From Spirochaetota bacterium (lineage in GTDB: Bacteria; Spirochaetota; Spirochaetia; Treponematales; Treponemataceae): a DNA stretch of 64,000 nt. The notes below the pieces were generated by a model. It was not told where the DNA came from. It searched no databases and saw only the letters and a list, made by a program, of their open reading frames with translations. Positions 1 to 8,826 of the stretch are shown here, in pieces. Made by a program: the position numbers and the translations under genes. The stretch's first letter is position 1, and the number at the start of each line of letters is the position of its first letter. The DNA is taken from the NCBI GenBank assembly GCA_023438065.1, contig JAEXRH010000012.1, positions 124,001 to 188,000 on the forward strand, given 5' to 3'.

Positions 1-1434
1 TCCTTTCTCATCGCGCTGCGCGGCGCGATTCCCGATATCGTGTCCATCGTGCTCGCGACGATGCTTCTTTTCGCTGCCTTTGCCCTCTATCTCGTCGGTT
101 TCGAGCGATACGCCGGAAAGTCCTCTTCGCGCGCGCGCGATGTCGCGGTCTTGTGCGTCCTCGTCGCCGGTAGCGCCTTTTTCACCTATGCCTGGCAGAA
201 CATCGCCCTCAGGAACGTGAATTACTCCCTGGGCGCGATCTATTACTTCTCGCTCATCGCCTGGCTCTCGTTCGTTCGGGTACAGGGCGAATGGCGCGGG
301 ATACTCCGTCCTGTCGGGTTCGTCTCGCTCGCCATCGTTCTCGTCAACGCGGTCAGGGCCGCGCAAAACCTCGCCTTTCCCGATCATGCGCCCCTTTTCA
401 TGCTCGGTCCCGTCGACCGGCTCGTCATCCTCGCGAGCGGCCTGCTTGCCCTCATTCTCAACTTCACCATCGTTCTGGTCGTTTCGCGACGGCTTCTTTC
501 GGACCTCGAGGGCGACCTGGTCGAGATGTCCCGGGTTTCGCAGGAGCTCTGGCGGGCCAAGGAGCGTTTCGCCAGCGCGTTCATGACCTCGCACAACTCG
601 ATCGTCATTTCGACCTTGAAGGAAGGGACGATCGTCGAGGTTAACGACGCGTTCGAGCGGAATACGGGTTACTCGCGCGAGGAGTCGGTCGGGAAAACGA
701 CATCGGGCCTCGACCTTTGGGTCGACCCGTCGGATCGGGAGGCGATCGTCGAATCGCTTTCCCGGGGAGAGGATCTCGTCGAGCGCGAGACGCGCTTCAG
801 GTGCAAGGACGGCTCGATAATGGTATGCCTTTTCACGACGCGGCGCATCATGCTCGAGCAGGGGGAATGCATCCTGTCGACGATCCAGAACATCACGGAG
901 CGAAAACGCGCCGAGGAGACGATCCTCCACATGGCGACGCACGACCCGTTGACCGACCTTCCGACGATGAAGCTCGCGCGCGACCGGCTCACGATGGCGA
1001 TTGCCCAGGCGAAACGGACGAAAACCGCCATAGCCGCGCTCTTCATCGACGTAGACGGCTTCAAGGAGATCAACGACACGCGGGGGCACGAGGCGGGCGA
1101 CCGGGCGCTCAGGGCGATCGCCTCGAGGCTCAGGTCATGCGTGCGGGAAAGCGACACCGTCGCGCGGATCGGCGGGGACGAATTCTTCGCGATCATCGCG
1201 AATCTTTCGTCCTCCGAGGCCGCCGGCATCGTCGCGGAGAAGATCGTCGGCGCGTTTTCCCTTCCCGTCCCGATCAACGGCGACGCGGTTCCCGTTACCG
1301 TCAGCATCGGCGTCGCGTACTGGCCCGAGGGGGGAACGACGGCCGACGCGCTCGTCAAGGCGGCAGACGCCGCGATGTACGACGTAAAGCGAGCCGGAAA
1401 GAACGGCTTCGCGTTCGCGGGGAAACGATCATGA
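1..1434 (+). CDS. PAS-GGDEF diguanylate cyclase, membrane-bound (5' end outside window)
   Basis: Makes cyclic di-GMP from two GTP, probably in response to a membrane or PAS-sensed signal. The frame is open to base 1 without a stop, so the true start lies upstream; the GTG at 40 is only an internal candidate. The first ~155 residues are several hydrophobic helices, followed by a PAS domain (about nt 560-900) and a GGDEF domain opening with HDPLTDLP. The active-site motif GGDEF is intact (nt 1171-1185) and is preceded by RESD (nt 1144-1155), which fits the RxxD inhibitory I-site at the usual five-residue spacing, so product inhibition is expected. Its stop overlaps the start of the HAD gene by ATGA, so the two are probably co-translated. 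No EAL domain is present. Confidence 0.9.
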   Translation, partial: SFLIALRGAIPDIVSIVLATMLLFAAFALYLVGFERYAGKSSSRARDVAVLCVLVAGSAFFTYAWQNIALRNVNYSLGAIYYFSLIAWLSFVRVQGEWRGILRPVGFVSLAIVLVNAVRAAQNLAFPDHAPLFMLGPVDRLVILASGLLALILNFTIVLVVSRRLLSDLEGDLVEMSRVSQELWRAKERFASAFMTSHNSIVISTLKEGTIVEVNDAFERNTGYSREESVGKTTSGLDLWVDPSDREAIVESLSRGEDLVERETRFRCKDGSIMVCLFTTRRIMLEQGECILSTIQNITERKRAEETILHMATHDPLTDLPTMKLARDRLTMAIAQAKRTKTAIAALFIDVDGFKEINDTRGHEAGDRALRAIASRLRSCVRESDTVARIGGDEFFAIIANLSSSEAAGIVAEKIVGAFSLPVPINGDAVPVTVSIGVAYWPEGGTTADALVKAADAAMYDVKRAGKNGFAFAGKRS

Positions 1435-2060
1435 TTAAGGCGCTCGTGCTCGATTACGGGAACGTGATATCGGAGCCCCAGGACTCGCGGTGCTACGCGA
1501 GGATGGCGTCTCTTTCCGGCTTGACCGAGGATTTCTTCAAAGAGGCGTTTTGGCGCTACAGGCCCGATTACGACCGCGGCGCGATCCGCGGCCTCGAGAT
1601 GTACCGGCGGGTCCTCGAGTCCGGCGGGCTCGCGCTCGAGCGCGGTTGGGACCGTTCCGAGGTCGAGCGTCTCGCCGCGCGGCTTCTCGACGAGGACCTC
1701 ATGTCATGGTCGCGCGTTTCGCGCGCGGTGACCGAGTGGGCCCTGTCGATCCGGTCCTCGGGCGTCGCGCTCGGCATTCTTTCGAACATGCCGTTCGACT
1801 TTCTCGAGCGCTACGGCGACTCGATCGAGCTTTTCGCGAAGGCCGACGCGGCCGTCTTTTCGTGCGACGTGGGCATGGTAAAACCCGAGCCCGCGATCTA
1901 TCGCGAGCTCTCCCGCAAGCTTTCCCTCGAGCCCGGCGAGATCGCCTTCTTCGACGATATCGCGGCGAACGTGGAAAGCGCCCGCGCGGCGGGAATACGG
2001 GCCTTTCTCTGGACCGGTCTCGACCGCGCCCGGGAAGATTTCGCGCGCGCCTCGTCCTGA
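1431..2060 (+). CDS. HAD-superfamily phosphatase (subfamily IA, YihX-like)
   Basis: Predicted cytoplasmic small-molecule phosphatase, 209 aa. Start chosen at the ATG overlapping the upstream stop (ATGA), which puts motif I at residues 4-12 (LVLDYGNVI). The nucleophile Asp is present; the second Asp of DxD is Gly, as in the DxGN branch of HAD-IA proteins such as YihX, a glucose-1-phosphate phosphatase. Motif II is ILSNMP, motif III the Lys of KPEPAIY, and motif IV the acidic pair in FFDDIAANV. The helical cap lies between motifs I and II. The substrate cannot be read from sequence; a sugar phosphate is a reasonable guess by family. Confidence 0.85.
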   Translation: MIKALVLDYGNVISEPQDSRCYARMASLSGLTEDFFKEAFWRYRPDYDRGAIRGLEMYRRVLESGGLALERGWDRSEVERLAARLLDEDLMSWSRVSRAVTEWALSIRSSGVALGILSNMPFDFLERYGDSIELFAKADAAVFSCDVGMVKPEPAIYRELSRKLSLEPGEIAFFDDIAANVESARAAGIRAFLWTGLDRAREDFARASS

Positions 2061-2088
2061 ACCGGCCCGGCGACCCCCTCCCGAAACC

Positions 2089-3054
2089 CTAGAACCTTCC
2101 GAGGACGAGCGCCATGAGCGGGATCGTGACGACCGAGAAAAGGGTCGTCATGAAGACCACCGCGCTCGCGGTTTCGGTGTCGCCCCCGTAGACCTCGGCG
2201 ATGAGGCTCGTGTTCGACGCGGCGGGCATCCCGGCTATGATCACGGTAATGAAGAAAACCTCTCCCCGGACGCCGAACGCCCAGAGCGCCACCGCGGTGA
2301 TCGCGGGCCAGAGCGCGAGGCGGATCGCGGTCGCGACGTAGATGAGCCAGTCGCCGAGGACGGTCCGGATCGGGGTTCGCGCGAGCATCGCCCCGGTGAC
2401 CACCATCGCGAGCGGGGTGGTGACGCTTCCGAGCATCCCGACCGGGAGCGCGATGAAGCGGGGAAGGGTGATCGAGGATACGAAGAGGGTAAAGCCGATG
2501 ACGGCCGCGATGACGTTCGCGTTCGCGAGGTGGCCGAAGGGGATGTCCTTGACCCGGGCGCGAATGCCCTTCTTTACCGGTTTATTCGGGGCGAGGAGGG
2601 CTTTTCCGACCTTTTCCACGATGATGATCCCGGCGGAGAAGGCGAGGAGGTTGAAGGGGATATTACTGATCGAGGTCAAGAAGAGGGCGTCGTCGCCGAG
2701 GATCGAGGTTACCACCGGGAAGCCGATGAACCCGCAGTTCGAGAAGCTCAAGGAAAAGGCGAGGATTCCGGCCTTTTGTCCGGGCACCTTGAGGACGCGC
2801 ACCGCCAGGATCGACAGGGCGATGATCGCGCCGTAGAAGAGGAAGGAAAGCCCCAAGGTCTCGAGCGCGGAACCGAGGAGTTCGCGCGAGAACGGGCGCT
2901 GGAGCGAGGTCAGGATGAGGGCGGGGAGGGTCGCCTTGATGATGAGGGACGACATGCCCTTCGTCGCGGCCTGGTCGATCACCCGGAGCTTTCCGAGGGC
3001 GAAGCCGGCGGTCATCAGGAGAAAAAGGGCGCCAATCTGCAGTAAAACGGTCAT
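2089..3054 (-). CDS. AEC-family (auxin efflux carrier-like) permease
   Basis: Inner-membrane transporter of the AEC/bile-acid-arsenite-riboflavin superfamily, 321 aa with about ten hydrophobic segments. Bacterial members move organic acids such as malate, malonate or lactate; the substrate here is unknown. The start MTVLLQIG is chosen because a promoter match (TTGTGT-17-AATAAT, 3062-3090 minus) ends 7 nt before this ATG and no Shine-Dalgarno is seen; an in-frame ATG at 3063 is the alternative. It is divergent from the ornithine decarboxylase gene, and the two putative -35 boxes overlap, so transport and polyamine synthesis may be coordinated. The 3' end faces the HAD gene 28 nt away with no obvious terminator. 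Confidence 0.82.
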   Translation of the reverse strand: MTVLLQIGALFLLMTAGFALGKLRVIDQAATKGMSSLIIKATLPALILTSLQRPFSRELLGSALETLGLSFLFYGAIIALSILAVRVLKVPGQKAGILAFSLSFSNCGFIGFPVVTSILGDDALFLTSISNIPFNLLAFSAGIIIVEKVGKALLAPNKPVKKGIRARVKDIPFGHLANANVIAAVIGFTLFVSSITLPRFIALPVGMLGSVTTPLAMVVTGAMLARTPIRTVLGDWLIYVATAIRLALWPAITAVALWAFGVRGEVFFITVIIAGMPAASNTSLIAEVYGGDTETASAVVFMTTLFSVVTIPLMALVLGRF

Positions 3055-3061
3055 ATCGCGC

Positions 3062-3090
3062 ATTATTGCCAATAAATCGAATTGACACAA
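3062..3090 (-). promoter_or_regulatory. Putative promoter of the AEC permease, leaderless configuration
   Basis: Minus-strand -35 TTGTGT (3085-3090), 17 nt spacer, -10 AATAAT (3062-3067). The ATG at 3054 is 7 nt downstream of the -10, so transcription would start at or next to the start codon. The -35 is weak (only TTG matches consensus). Confidence 0.45.
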
Positions 3091-3110
3091 CCGGTCCCGA
3101 TATTTATAGT
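3082..3110 (+). promoter_or_regulatory. Putative sigma70-type promoter of ornithine decarboxylase
   Basis: TTGACA (3082-3087), 17 nt spacer, TATAGT (3105-3110): near-perfect consensus. The -35 overlaps the minus-strand -35 of the divergent AEC gene by three bases. A GGGAGGTG ribosome-binding site (about 3137-3144) precedes the GTG start at 3155. Confidence 0.75.
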
Positions 3111-3154
3111 GCAAAAATCAACTTTTTCAAGAACCTGGGAGGTGCGAACCTGAA

Positions 3155-4324
3155 GTGAACAGAGAAGATTACGTGAGTGATGCCGAATGGCACCGTTTTC
3201 TCGAGTTTTCGGATAAACTCGAAACGCCCTGCGTTGTGATCAACCTTCGGACGATCAAAAAGAACTACATCAAGCTGCAGAATTCCTTTCCTTTCGCGCA
3301 GATTTACTATGCGGTAAAGGCCAATCCGGCCCCCGAGGTAATATCCCTTCTTAACGAGCTCGGTTCGAGCTTCGACATCGCGTCCCGCTACGAGCTCGAC
3401 AAGGTTCTCGCCCTCGGCGTGAACCCCGAACGCATCAGCTACGGAAACACCATCAAGAAAGCCGCGGACATCGCGTACTTCTACGACAAGGGTATCCGCA
3501 TGTTCGCGACCGACAGCAAGGAAGACCTCAAGAACGTCGCGAAACAGGCCCCGGGCTCCCGCGTGTACGTCCGAATCCTCGTTGAAAACTCGGTAACGGC
3601 CGACTGGCCGCTCTCCCGTAAATTCGGCTGCCATCCGGACATGGCATACGACCTTCTCGTTCAAGCCCGCGACGCGGGTCTCACCCCGTACGGCATCAGT
3701 TTCCACGTCGGCAGTCAGCAGCGCGACATCGGCCAGTGGAACGACGCGATCGCCAAGACCAAGTATCTCATGACGAGCCTCGAGGAAGAGGAGGGGATCA
3801 AGCTCCAGATGATCAACATGGGAGGCGGTTTCCCGGCGAACTATACCCAGCCGACGAACGACCTCTCCGAGTACGCCTCCGAGATCACGCGGTACCTCCG
3901 CGACGACTTCGGCGACGAGATCCCGCAGATCATCCTCGAGCCCGGCCGCTCCCTCGTCGGGAATTCGGGCATCCTCGTCAGCGAGGTCGTCCTTATCTCC
4001 CGCAAGAACAACACCGCGCTCAACCGCTGGGTCTACCAGGACACGGGGAAGTTCAACGGGCTCATCGAGACGCTCGGCGAGTCGATCAAGTACCCGGTGG
4101 TCACCCTCAAGGACAGCCCGGACGCGAAGCTCGGCGAGGTTATCCTCGCGGGTCCCACCTGCGACAGCATGGACATCATGTACGAGGACTGCAAGTACAA
4201 GCTTCCGCTCGATCTCAAGGTGGGCGATCGCCTCTACTGGCTCTCGACGGGCGCCTATACCTCGAGCTACGCCTCGGTGGAGTTCAACGGTTTCCCCCCG
4301 ATCAAGACCTACTTCATGGACTGA
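3155..4324 (+). CDS. Ornithine decarboxylase-like PLP enzyme (fold type III)
   Basis: Decarboxylates an amino acid, most likely ornithine to putrescine, for polyamine synthesis. At 389 aa it has the length of short bacterial and eukaryote-like ODCs. Visible motifs: PLP lysine K55 in YAVKANP, HVGSQ, the glycine loop GGGFP, EPGRSLVG that binds the PLP phosphate, and CDSMD carrying the catalytic Cys and substrate-binding Asp. The Asp in this last motif favours a decarboxylase acting on a basic diamino acid, but lysine or diaminopimelate cannot be excluded. Start is GTG with a strong SD. It is monocistronic: a good promoter lies upstream and a strong terminator directly downstream. Confidence 0.88.
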   Translation: MNREDYVSDAEWHRFLEFSDKLETPCVVINLRTIKKNYIKLQNSFPFAQIYYAVKANPAPEVISLLNELGSSFDIASRYELDKVLALGVNPERISYGNTIKKAADIAYFYDKGIRMFATDSKEDLKNVAKQAPGSRVYVRILVENSVTADWPLSRKFGCHPDMAYDLLVQARDAGLTPYGISFHVGSQQRDIGQWNDAIAKTKYLMTSLEEEEGIKLQMINMGGGFPANYTQPTNDLSEYASEITRYLRDDFGDEIPQIILEPGRSLVGNSGILVSEVVLISRKNNTALNRWVYQDTGKFNGLIETLGESIKYPVVTLKDSPDAKLGEVILAGPTCDSMDIMYEDCKYKLPLDLKVGDRLYWLSTGAYTSSYASVEFNGFPPIKTYFMD

Positions 4325-4354
4325 GGCGCGCGAGCGTCATTCCGGAAACGCATG

Positions 4355-4402
4355 AACGCCCCCTGAAAGCCGTAACGGTTTTCAGGGGGCGTTTGTTTTT
4401 TT
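4355..4402 (+). terminator. Rho-independent terminator of the decarboxylase gene
   Basis: A perfect 14-bp stem (arms 4355-4368 and 4380-4393) with an 11-nt loop, followed by TG and a run of T at 4394-4402. Confidence 0.9.
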
Positions 4403-4529
4403 ACCGGGTAAAATCGGCGGTTAACCGGTAAAAACAGGCGTTTCCGGATATTTACAAACATGCCAAAACCTGATTTATCCGGCTTTCTTTCCCCGAAAAC
4501 TATTGAAGTAAAGCCCTAATTCGGTTACC

Positions 4530-4557
4530 TTGAATTGTTATTTATTTATGGTAGAAT
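4530..4557 (+). promoter_or_regulatory. Putative promoter and long structured leader of the polysaccharide locus
   Basis: TTGAAT (4530-4535), 16 nt, TAGAAT (4552-4557). With this start, manC would have a leader of about 180 nt (4563-4742). The leader contains a perfect 5-bp hairpin GACGG/CCGTC (4696-4711) inside a partly paired GGC...GCC and other short inverted repeats, but no T-run. Long structured leaders are typical of antiterminator-controlled capsule operons and a LoaP-like protein is encoded at 39486-40010; the link is inference. The rest of 4403-4742 shows no convincing gene. Confidence 0.45.
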
Positions 4558-4742
4558 AGTTTATGCATTAAAAAAAGGCATCAAGATCCGCAGCCTGTTT
4601 CGGCGGCGCGGGTACAGGATCGCCCGTTACCTGTTCTCTCGATCGTTCGAAAACAAGGTTGTTTTACGAAAAATCGCGACTATTCGCGGCGTCTTGACGG
4701 TTCTCTCCGTCCGCCTTAACTGAAAGGATTCCTCTTCAACCC

Positions 4743-6137
4743 ATGATTACCCTGATCCTCTGCGGCGGTTCGGGAACCCGGCTTTGGCCGATCTCCCGCC
4801 AGCAACTCCCCAAACAGTTCTATCCGCTCTTTGACGAGAAGTCCCTCTTCCAGGGGGTTATCGACCGGAACCTTCCCGTTACCGACGAGTTCTTCGTCGC
4901 CTCGAACGCCGACCAGTCCTTCCTTGCCTTCGACCAGCTTTCGAGGCGCGGGATTCCCGCGCGGAAAGGGCTCATCGAGCCGGTCGGGCGAAACACGGCC
5001 CCGGCGATCGCGCTCGTCGCGATGGCCCTCGATCCGCTCGAGGTCATCCTCGTCAATCCATCCGATCACCTGATCGTCAAGACGGAAGCCTATCGGGCGG
5101 CCTGCGTGAGGGCGATCGAGCTCGCGAAATCCGGGCGCCTGGTGACCTTCGGCATCGAGCCGTCCTATCCCGAAACCGGATACGGCTACATCGAGCACGA
5201 AGGGGAGTCGGTTTTCTCCTTCAAGGAAAAGCCCGATCCCGCGACGGCTCGCGCGTACGTCGAGTCGGGGCGGTACCTCTGGAACGCCGGTATCTTTTGC
5301 TTCACGGCGGGGGCGTTTCTCGCCGAGCTCGAACGCTTAAGCCCCGAGGTCTTTCGCGCCTGCGCGTCGGTCGTAGACGCGGCCCGTTCGCGCGGGGACC
5401 TTTCGCTTCTTTCCCCGTCACGCGCGGAGATGGAGTCGATCCCGGCGATCTCGGTCGATTACGCGGTCTTCGAGCGTTCGGACAAGGTTTCCGTCGTCCC
5501 GTGCGACATCGGCTGGAACGATCTCGGCAGTTTCGATTCCCTCTATTCCGTGTCCTTCGATTCCGAAAGCGGGAACTCGGTCCTTTCCGAATCGTCACCC
5601 GAATTCATCGACTCGCGCGACAATCTCGTCATCAGTCGCGGCGACAAGAAGGTGGTCCTCATCGACATGGAGGGCACGAGCGTGGTCGACACGGAGGACG
5701 CGCTTCTCGTGGTGCGGCGGGGTTCGGGTCAGCGGGTAAAGGAGGCGGTCGATCTCCTCAAGGTCGAGTCCTCGCCGCTCCTTCTCGCGCACACGACGGT
5801 GGTGCGTCCCTGGGGCTCGTACACGGTCCTCCTCGACACCGACCGGGTAAAGGTCAAGCGGCTCGTGGTGAATCCCGGCCAGCGGATCTCGCTCCAGAAG
5901 CATCGCTTCCGCCAGGAGCACTGGGTGTGCATCGACGGTACGGGCGTCGTCCGGCTCAATGACGGCGATATTCCTTTTGAACGCACCGTCGAGGTCCAGA
6001 TCCCGGCGCTCGCGCTTCACCGCCTCCAGTGCACGGGGAACGAGCCCCTGGTCGTGATCGAGACGCAGATAGGCACGTACTTCGGCGAGGACGATATCAT
6101 CAGGGTCGAGGACGATTACAAACGGGTGTCAGAATGA
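4743..6137 (+). CDS. manC: Mannose-1-phosphate guanylyltransferase / mannose-6-phosphate isomerase
   Basis: Makes GDP-mannose, the donor for mannose and precursor of GDP-fucose, GDP-rhamnose and related sugars. 464 aa, the usual bifunctional length. The N-terminal nucleotidyltransferase has LCGGSGTRLWP at residues 7-17 and LWNAGIF further on; the C-terminal type II PMI cupin (about 350-464) shows PWGSY, a KHRFRQEHW metal-site segment and HRL. Codon use is GC-rich like the chromosome, unlike the genes that follow. It opens the polysaccharide locus after a long leader. The 98 nt after it hold an AT-rich inverted repeat (GAGTA/TACTC, 6169-6199) of unknown role. Confidence 0.93.
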   Translation: MITLILCGGSGTRLWPISRQQLPKQFYPLFDEKSLFQGVIDRNLPVTDEFFVASNADQSFLAFDQLSRRGIPARKGLIEPVGRNTAPAIALVAMALDPLEVILVNPSDHLIVKTEAYRAACVRAIELAKSGRLVTFGIEPSYPETGYGYIEHEGESVFSFKEKPDPATARAYVESGRYLWNAGIFCFTAGAFLAELERLSPEVFRACASVVDAARSRGDLSLLSPSRAEMESIPAISVDYAVFERSDKVSVVPCDIGWNDLGSFDSLYSVSFDSESGNSVLSESSPEFIDSRDNLVISRGDKKVVLIDMEGTSVVDTEDALLVVRRGSGQRVKEAVDLLKVESSPLLLAHTTVVRPWGSYTVLLDTDRVKVKRLVVNPGQRISLQKHRFRQEHWVCIDGTGVVRLNDGDIPFERTVEVQIPALALHRLQCTGNEPLVVIETQIGTYFGEDDIIRVEDDYKRVSE

Positions 6138-6235
6138 ATAACTGATGAATCCGTTATTATTGATGGGTGAGTATTTTTTTTGTCAAAAAAAGTTTACTCG
6201 CAATGAGCTATCTGAACAAGTGAGCGCAAACGAAC

Positions 6236-7756
6236 ATGTCCTCTACCAAACAAATCGCTAAAAATACGTTATTGCTTTACTTTCGCCAGGTGTTGATAAT
6301 CCTTGTCAGTCTTTATAGTGTGCGTGTGATACTCGACGTTGTAGGAATCGAGGATTACGGAGTTTATAACGTCGTTGCGGGTGTGGTTACTCTTTTTGGT
6401 TTTTTGAGTGGCGCGATGGCTACGGCAAGTCAGCGTTTTTTTAGTTATGATATTGGTAAAGGCGATCCCGAAAACCTAAGAATAACATTTAACGTAACCT
6501 TTTACATTTACCTTTTGATAGTCGTTCTTATGATTGTTCTTGCTGAAAGCGTAGGCCTTTGGTTTGTCTGCAAAAAAATGGTCATTCCGCCAGATCGGAT
6601 AATCGCTGCAAAGTGGATATATCAGTTTAGTATATTAGGCTTTGCTGTAACCTTGATTACGACTCCATATATTGCAAGCATAATTGCCCATGAAAACATG
6701 CAGGTTTATGCATATGCAAGCATTGTAGAAGCGGTATTAAAGCTCTCTATTGTTTTTTTATTAAAAGTATTACCATTTGACAAACTGATTTTATATGGTT
6801 TTTTACTATTCGCAGTAAGTCTCATCAATACCGCAATTTATCGTGTGTATTGTAAACAAAAATATTATGAGTGCAGGATTATTAAAGTGTGGAATGGCCG
6901 AATTTTCGGCGAGATCATGAAATTTACAGGATGGTCTATATTCGGAGCATTCACCTCCATGGCCAGAACACAGGCGATTACTGTATTAGTCAATCAGTTT
7001 TTTAGTCCAGTTGTCGTCGCTGCCCGAGTGATATCATCCCAAGTGACGAACATGATGACTGTATTCTCGTCCAATTTTAACACTAGTCTCTATGCTCCCA
7101 TAGTTAAAGAATATGCTGCGGACAGAAAAGACGCCATGTTTTCGTTGGTTTTCATGGGTAGTAAGGTAACTTTTTTTTTAATGTGGATATTCTCCTTGCC
7201 TTTGCTTATTAGGATGGAATTTTTTTTAACTTTATGGCTAAAAAATGTTCCTGATTATGTCGTGCTTTTTACGAGACTTTCTATTGTAGAGGTATTGATT
7301 AATTCAATAAGCTTCCCGACAATGACCGCCGCTCGCGCCAGTGGAAAAGTGAAGCTGTACGAATTAACACTAGGGTCGTTACAGTTAATGATGTTTATCG
7401 TCTCTTATGTTTGGATTAGATATTTTTATGGTGAGGCCGTCATCGTTTACTATGTAGCAATTATCATTAATATCATGATGTTTATAACACGGTTGATAAT
7501 CCTGAAAAAATTAGTTAACTTCCCTCTTGCGAAATACCTTTCAAAGGTTGTTCCGATAGTTTGTTTCATTATGGTTGTTTCCTCAATCATTTCATTAATA
7601 GTCGATCGTGCATTACCACTTTCCTTTATCGGATCTAGTGGTTTAATTATTACATCGTTATTGGTATCTTCTGCTTTAATGTATTTTATTGGCCTAGATA
7701 AAAAAAGCAAGCAAGACATTAATAAAACCATTAAAAATAGATTTGTGAGGGCGTAA
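6236..7756 (+). CDS. Wzx-type polysaccharide flippase (MOP superfamily)
   Basis: Predicted inner-membrane translocase that flips undecaprenyl-linked repeat units to the periplasm. 506 aa with about 12-14 hydrophobic helices and few long loops; the N-terminal stretch (QIAKNTLLLYFRQ, then a VGIEDYG segment) is typical of polysaccharide-synthesis MOP proteins. First gene of the AT-rich insert; no clear SD was seen before its ATG. The next gene starts at the base after its stop. Substrate specificity cannot be predicted. Together with the Wzy-like and Wzz-like genes downstream it indicates a Wzx/Wzy-dependent pathway. Confidence 0.85.
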   Translation: MSSTKQIAKNTLLLYFRQVLIILVSLYSVRVILDVVGIEDYGVYNVVAGVVTLFGFLSGAMATASQRFFSYDIGKGDPENLRITFNVTFYIYLLIVVLMIVLAESVGLWFVCKKMVIPPDRIIAAKWIYQFSILGFAVTLITTPYIASIIAHENMQVYAYASIVEAVLKLSIVFLLKVLPFDKLILYGFLLFAVSLINTAIYRVYCKQKYYECRIIKVWNGRIFGEIMKFTGWSIFGAFTSMARTQAITVLVNQFFSPVVVAARVISSQVTNMMTVFSSNFNTSLYAPIVKEYAADRKDAMFSLVFMGSKVTFFLMWIFSLPLLIRMEFFLTLWLKNVPDYVVLFTRLSIVEVLINSISFPTMTAARASGKVKLYELTLGSLQLMMFIVSYVWIRYFYGEAVIVYYVAIIINIMMFITRLIILKKLVNFPLAKYLSKVVPIVCFIMVVSSIISLIVDRALPLSFIGSSGLIITSLLVSSALMYFIGLDKKSKQDINKTIKNRFVRA

Positions 7757-8812
7757 ATGCGAATCTTAATCTTAGGCGGAACTGGGGCTATTGGTGAGCA
7801 CTTAGTCCGTTTGTTGACGCTTGAAGGGGTCGAGATATATGTGACTACGCGGAAAAACCATACGAGCAGTGGTTCTTTGCAATATATACATGGCGATGCG
7901 CATGATATTACTTTTTTAACTAATTTACTTAAGCAAAAGTATGACCTAATAGTTGACTTTATGGCGTATTCGACGGAAGAGTTTTATGCGCGCGCCGAAC
8001 TCCTATTAACGTCCTGTGGTCAGTACTTTTATCTTAGCAGTTCAAGAGTTTATGCTGAAACGGATAAACCAATAACCGAAGAATCTCCAAGACTCTTAGA
8101 TGTATGCAAAGATAAGACATACTTGTCTTCTGATGAATATGCACTCGCAAAGGCAAGACAAGAAAACATTTTATTGGATTCTCGATTTAAAAATTGGGTA
8201 ATCATAAGACCATATATTACTTACAGCGAGACTAGGTTGCAACTTGGTGTCTTGGAAAAGGAATCTTGGCTGTTTAGGGCGCTTAACGGTCATAAGGTGG
8301 TCTTCTGTGGCGATTTACTGAATAGGAAAACCACCCTTACATATGGTTATGACGTTGCTCGAGGCATTAGAACTTTGCTTGGTTCATCCGAAGCGAATAG
8401 TCAGTCCTTTCATATTACTCAACAGAAATCCCTGTCTTGGATGGATGTTTGGAACATTTATTGCGATGTTATAAAAGATAAATGCGGTTACGCTCCAGAA
8501 ATGGTTAACGTAGATTTGAAAACTTTTATATGGATACATAATGGTAAGTATCAAATAATCTACGATCGGATGTATGATCGAATATTTGATAATTCGAAGA
8601 TTAATAATTTTTGTGATTCATCATTGTTTTTAACACCAGAAATTGGATTGCGAAACTGCCTTGGGGCATTCATGGATGAAAAAAGGAGCTTCGTTGCACA
8701 TGGGTATGGCGGCGAAGGCAAGAAAGACAAAATCACGAGAGAGTTCTGGGATCTTTCAACTATTGACGGGTATCAAGCAAAAATAAAATACCTGGTGCGA
8801 CGTTTTTTATAA
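7757..8812 (+). CDS. NAD(P)-dependent epimerase/dehydratase-like SDR
   Basis: Extended short-chain dehydrogenase fold, 351 aa, probably acting on a nucleotide-linked sugar. The N-terminal Rossmann motif is LILGGTGAIGEH (GxxGxxG), SSSRVYAE fits the SDR Ser segment, and YALAK gives the catalytic Tyr/Lys pair (YxxxK). It begins immediately after the flippase stop, with GAGGG as ribosome-binding site inside the flippase 3' end, so the two are coupled. Sequence is divergent from recognisable GalE, RmlB or Gmd types and the reaction is unknown; the adjacent ThDP enzyme suggests the pair may make an unusual sugar. Confidence 0.7.
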   Translation: MRILILGGTGAIGEHLVRLLTLEGVEIYVTTRKNHTSSGSLQYIHGDAHDITFLTNLLKQKYDLIVDFMAYSTEEFYARAELLLTSCGQYFYLSSSRVYAETDKPITEESPRLLDVCKDKTYLSSDEYALAKARQENILLDSRFKNWVIIRPYITYSETRLQLGVLEKESWLFRALNGHKVVFCGDLLNRKTTLTYGYDVARGIRTLLGSSEANSQSFHITQQKSLSWMDVWNIYCDVIKDKCGYAPEMVNVDLKTFIWIHNGKYQIIYDRMYDRIFDNSKINNFCDSSLFLTPEIGLRNCLGAFMDEKRSFVAHGYGGEGKKDKITREFWDLSTIDGYQAKIKYLVRRFL

Positions 8813-8826
8813 CAAGCGAGGGTTAA

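Noticed and set aside
4535..4723. 62-residue plus-strand open frame before manC
   Set aside because: It begins inside the putative promoter, has no ribosome-binding site, and its basic, low-complexity sequence resembles no family; more likely leader RNA.
6169..6199. AT-rich hairpin after manC considered as a terminator
   Set aside because: The T-run lies inside the hairpin arm rather than after it and the stem is weak; left as an unexplained inverted repeat.
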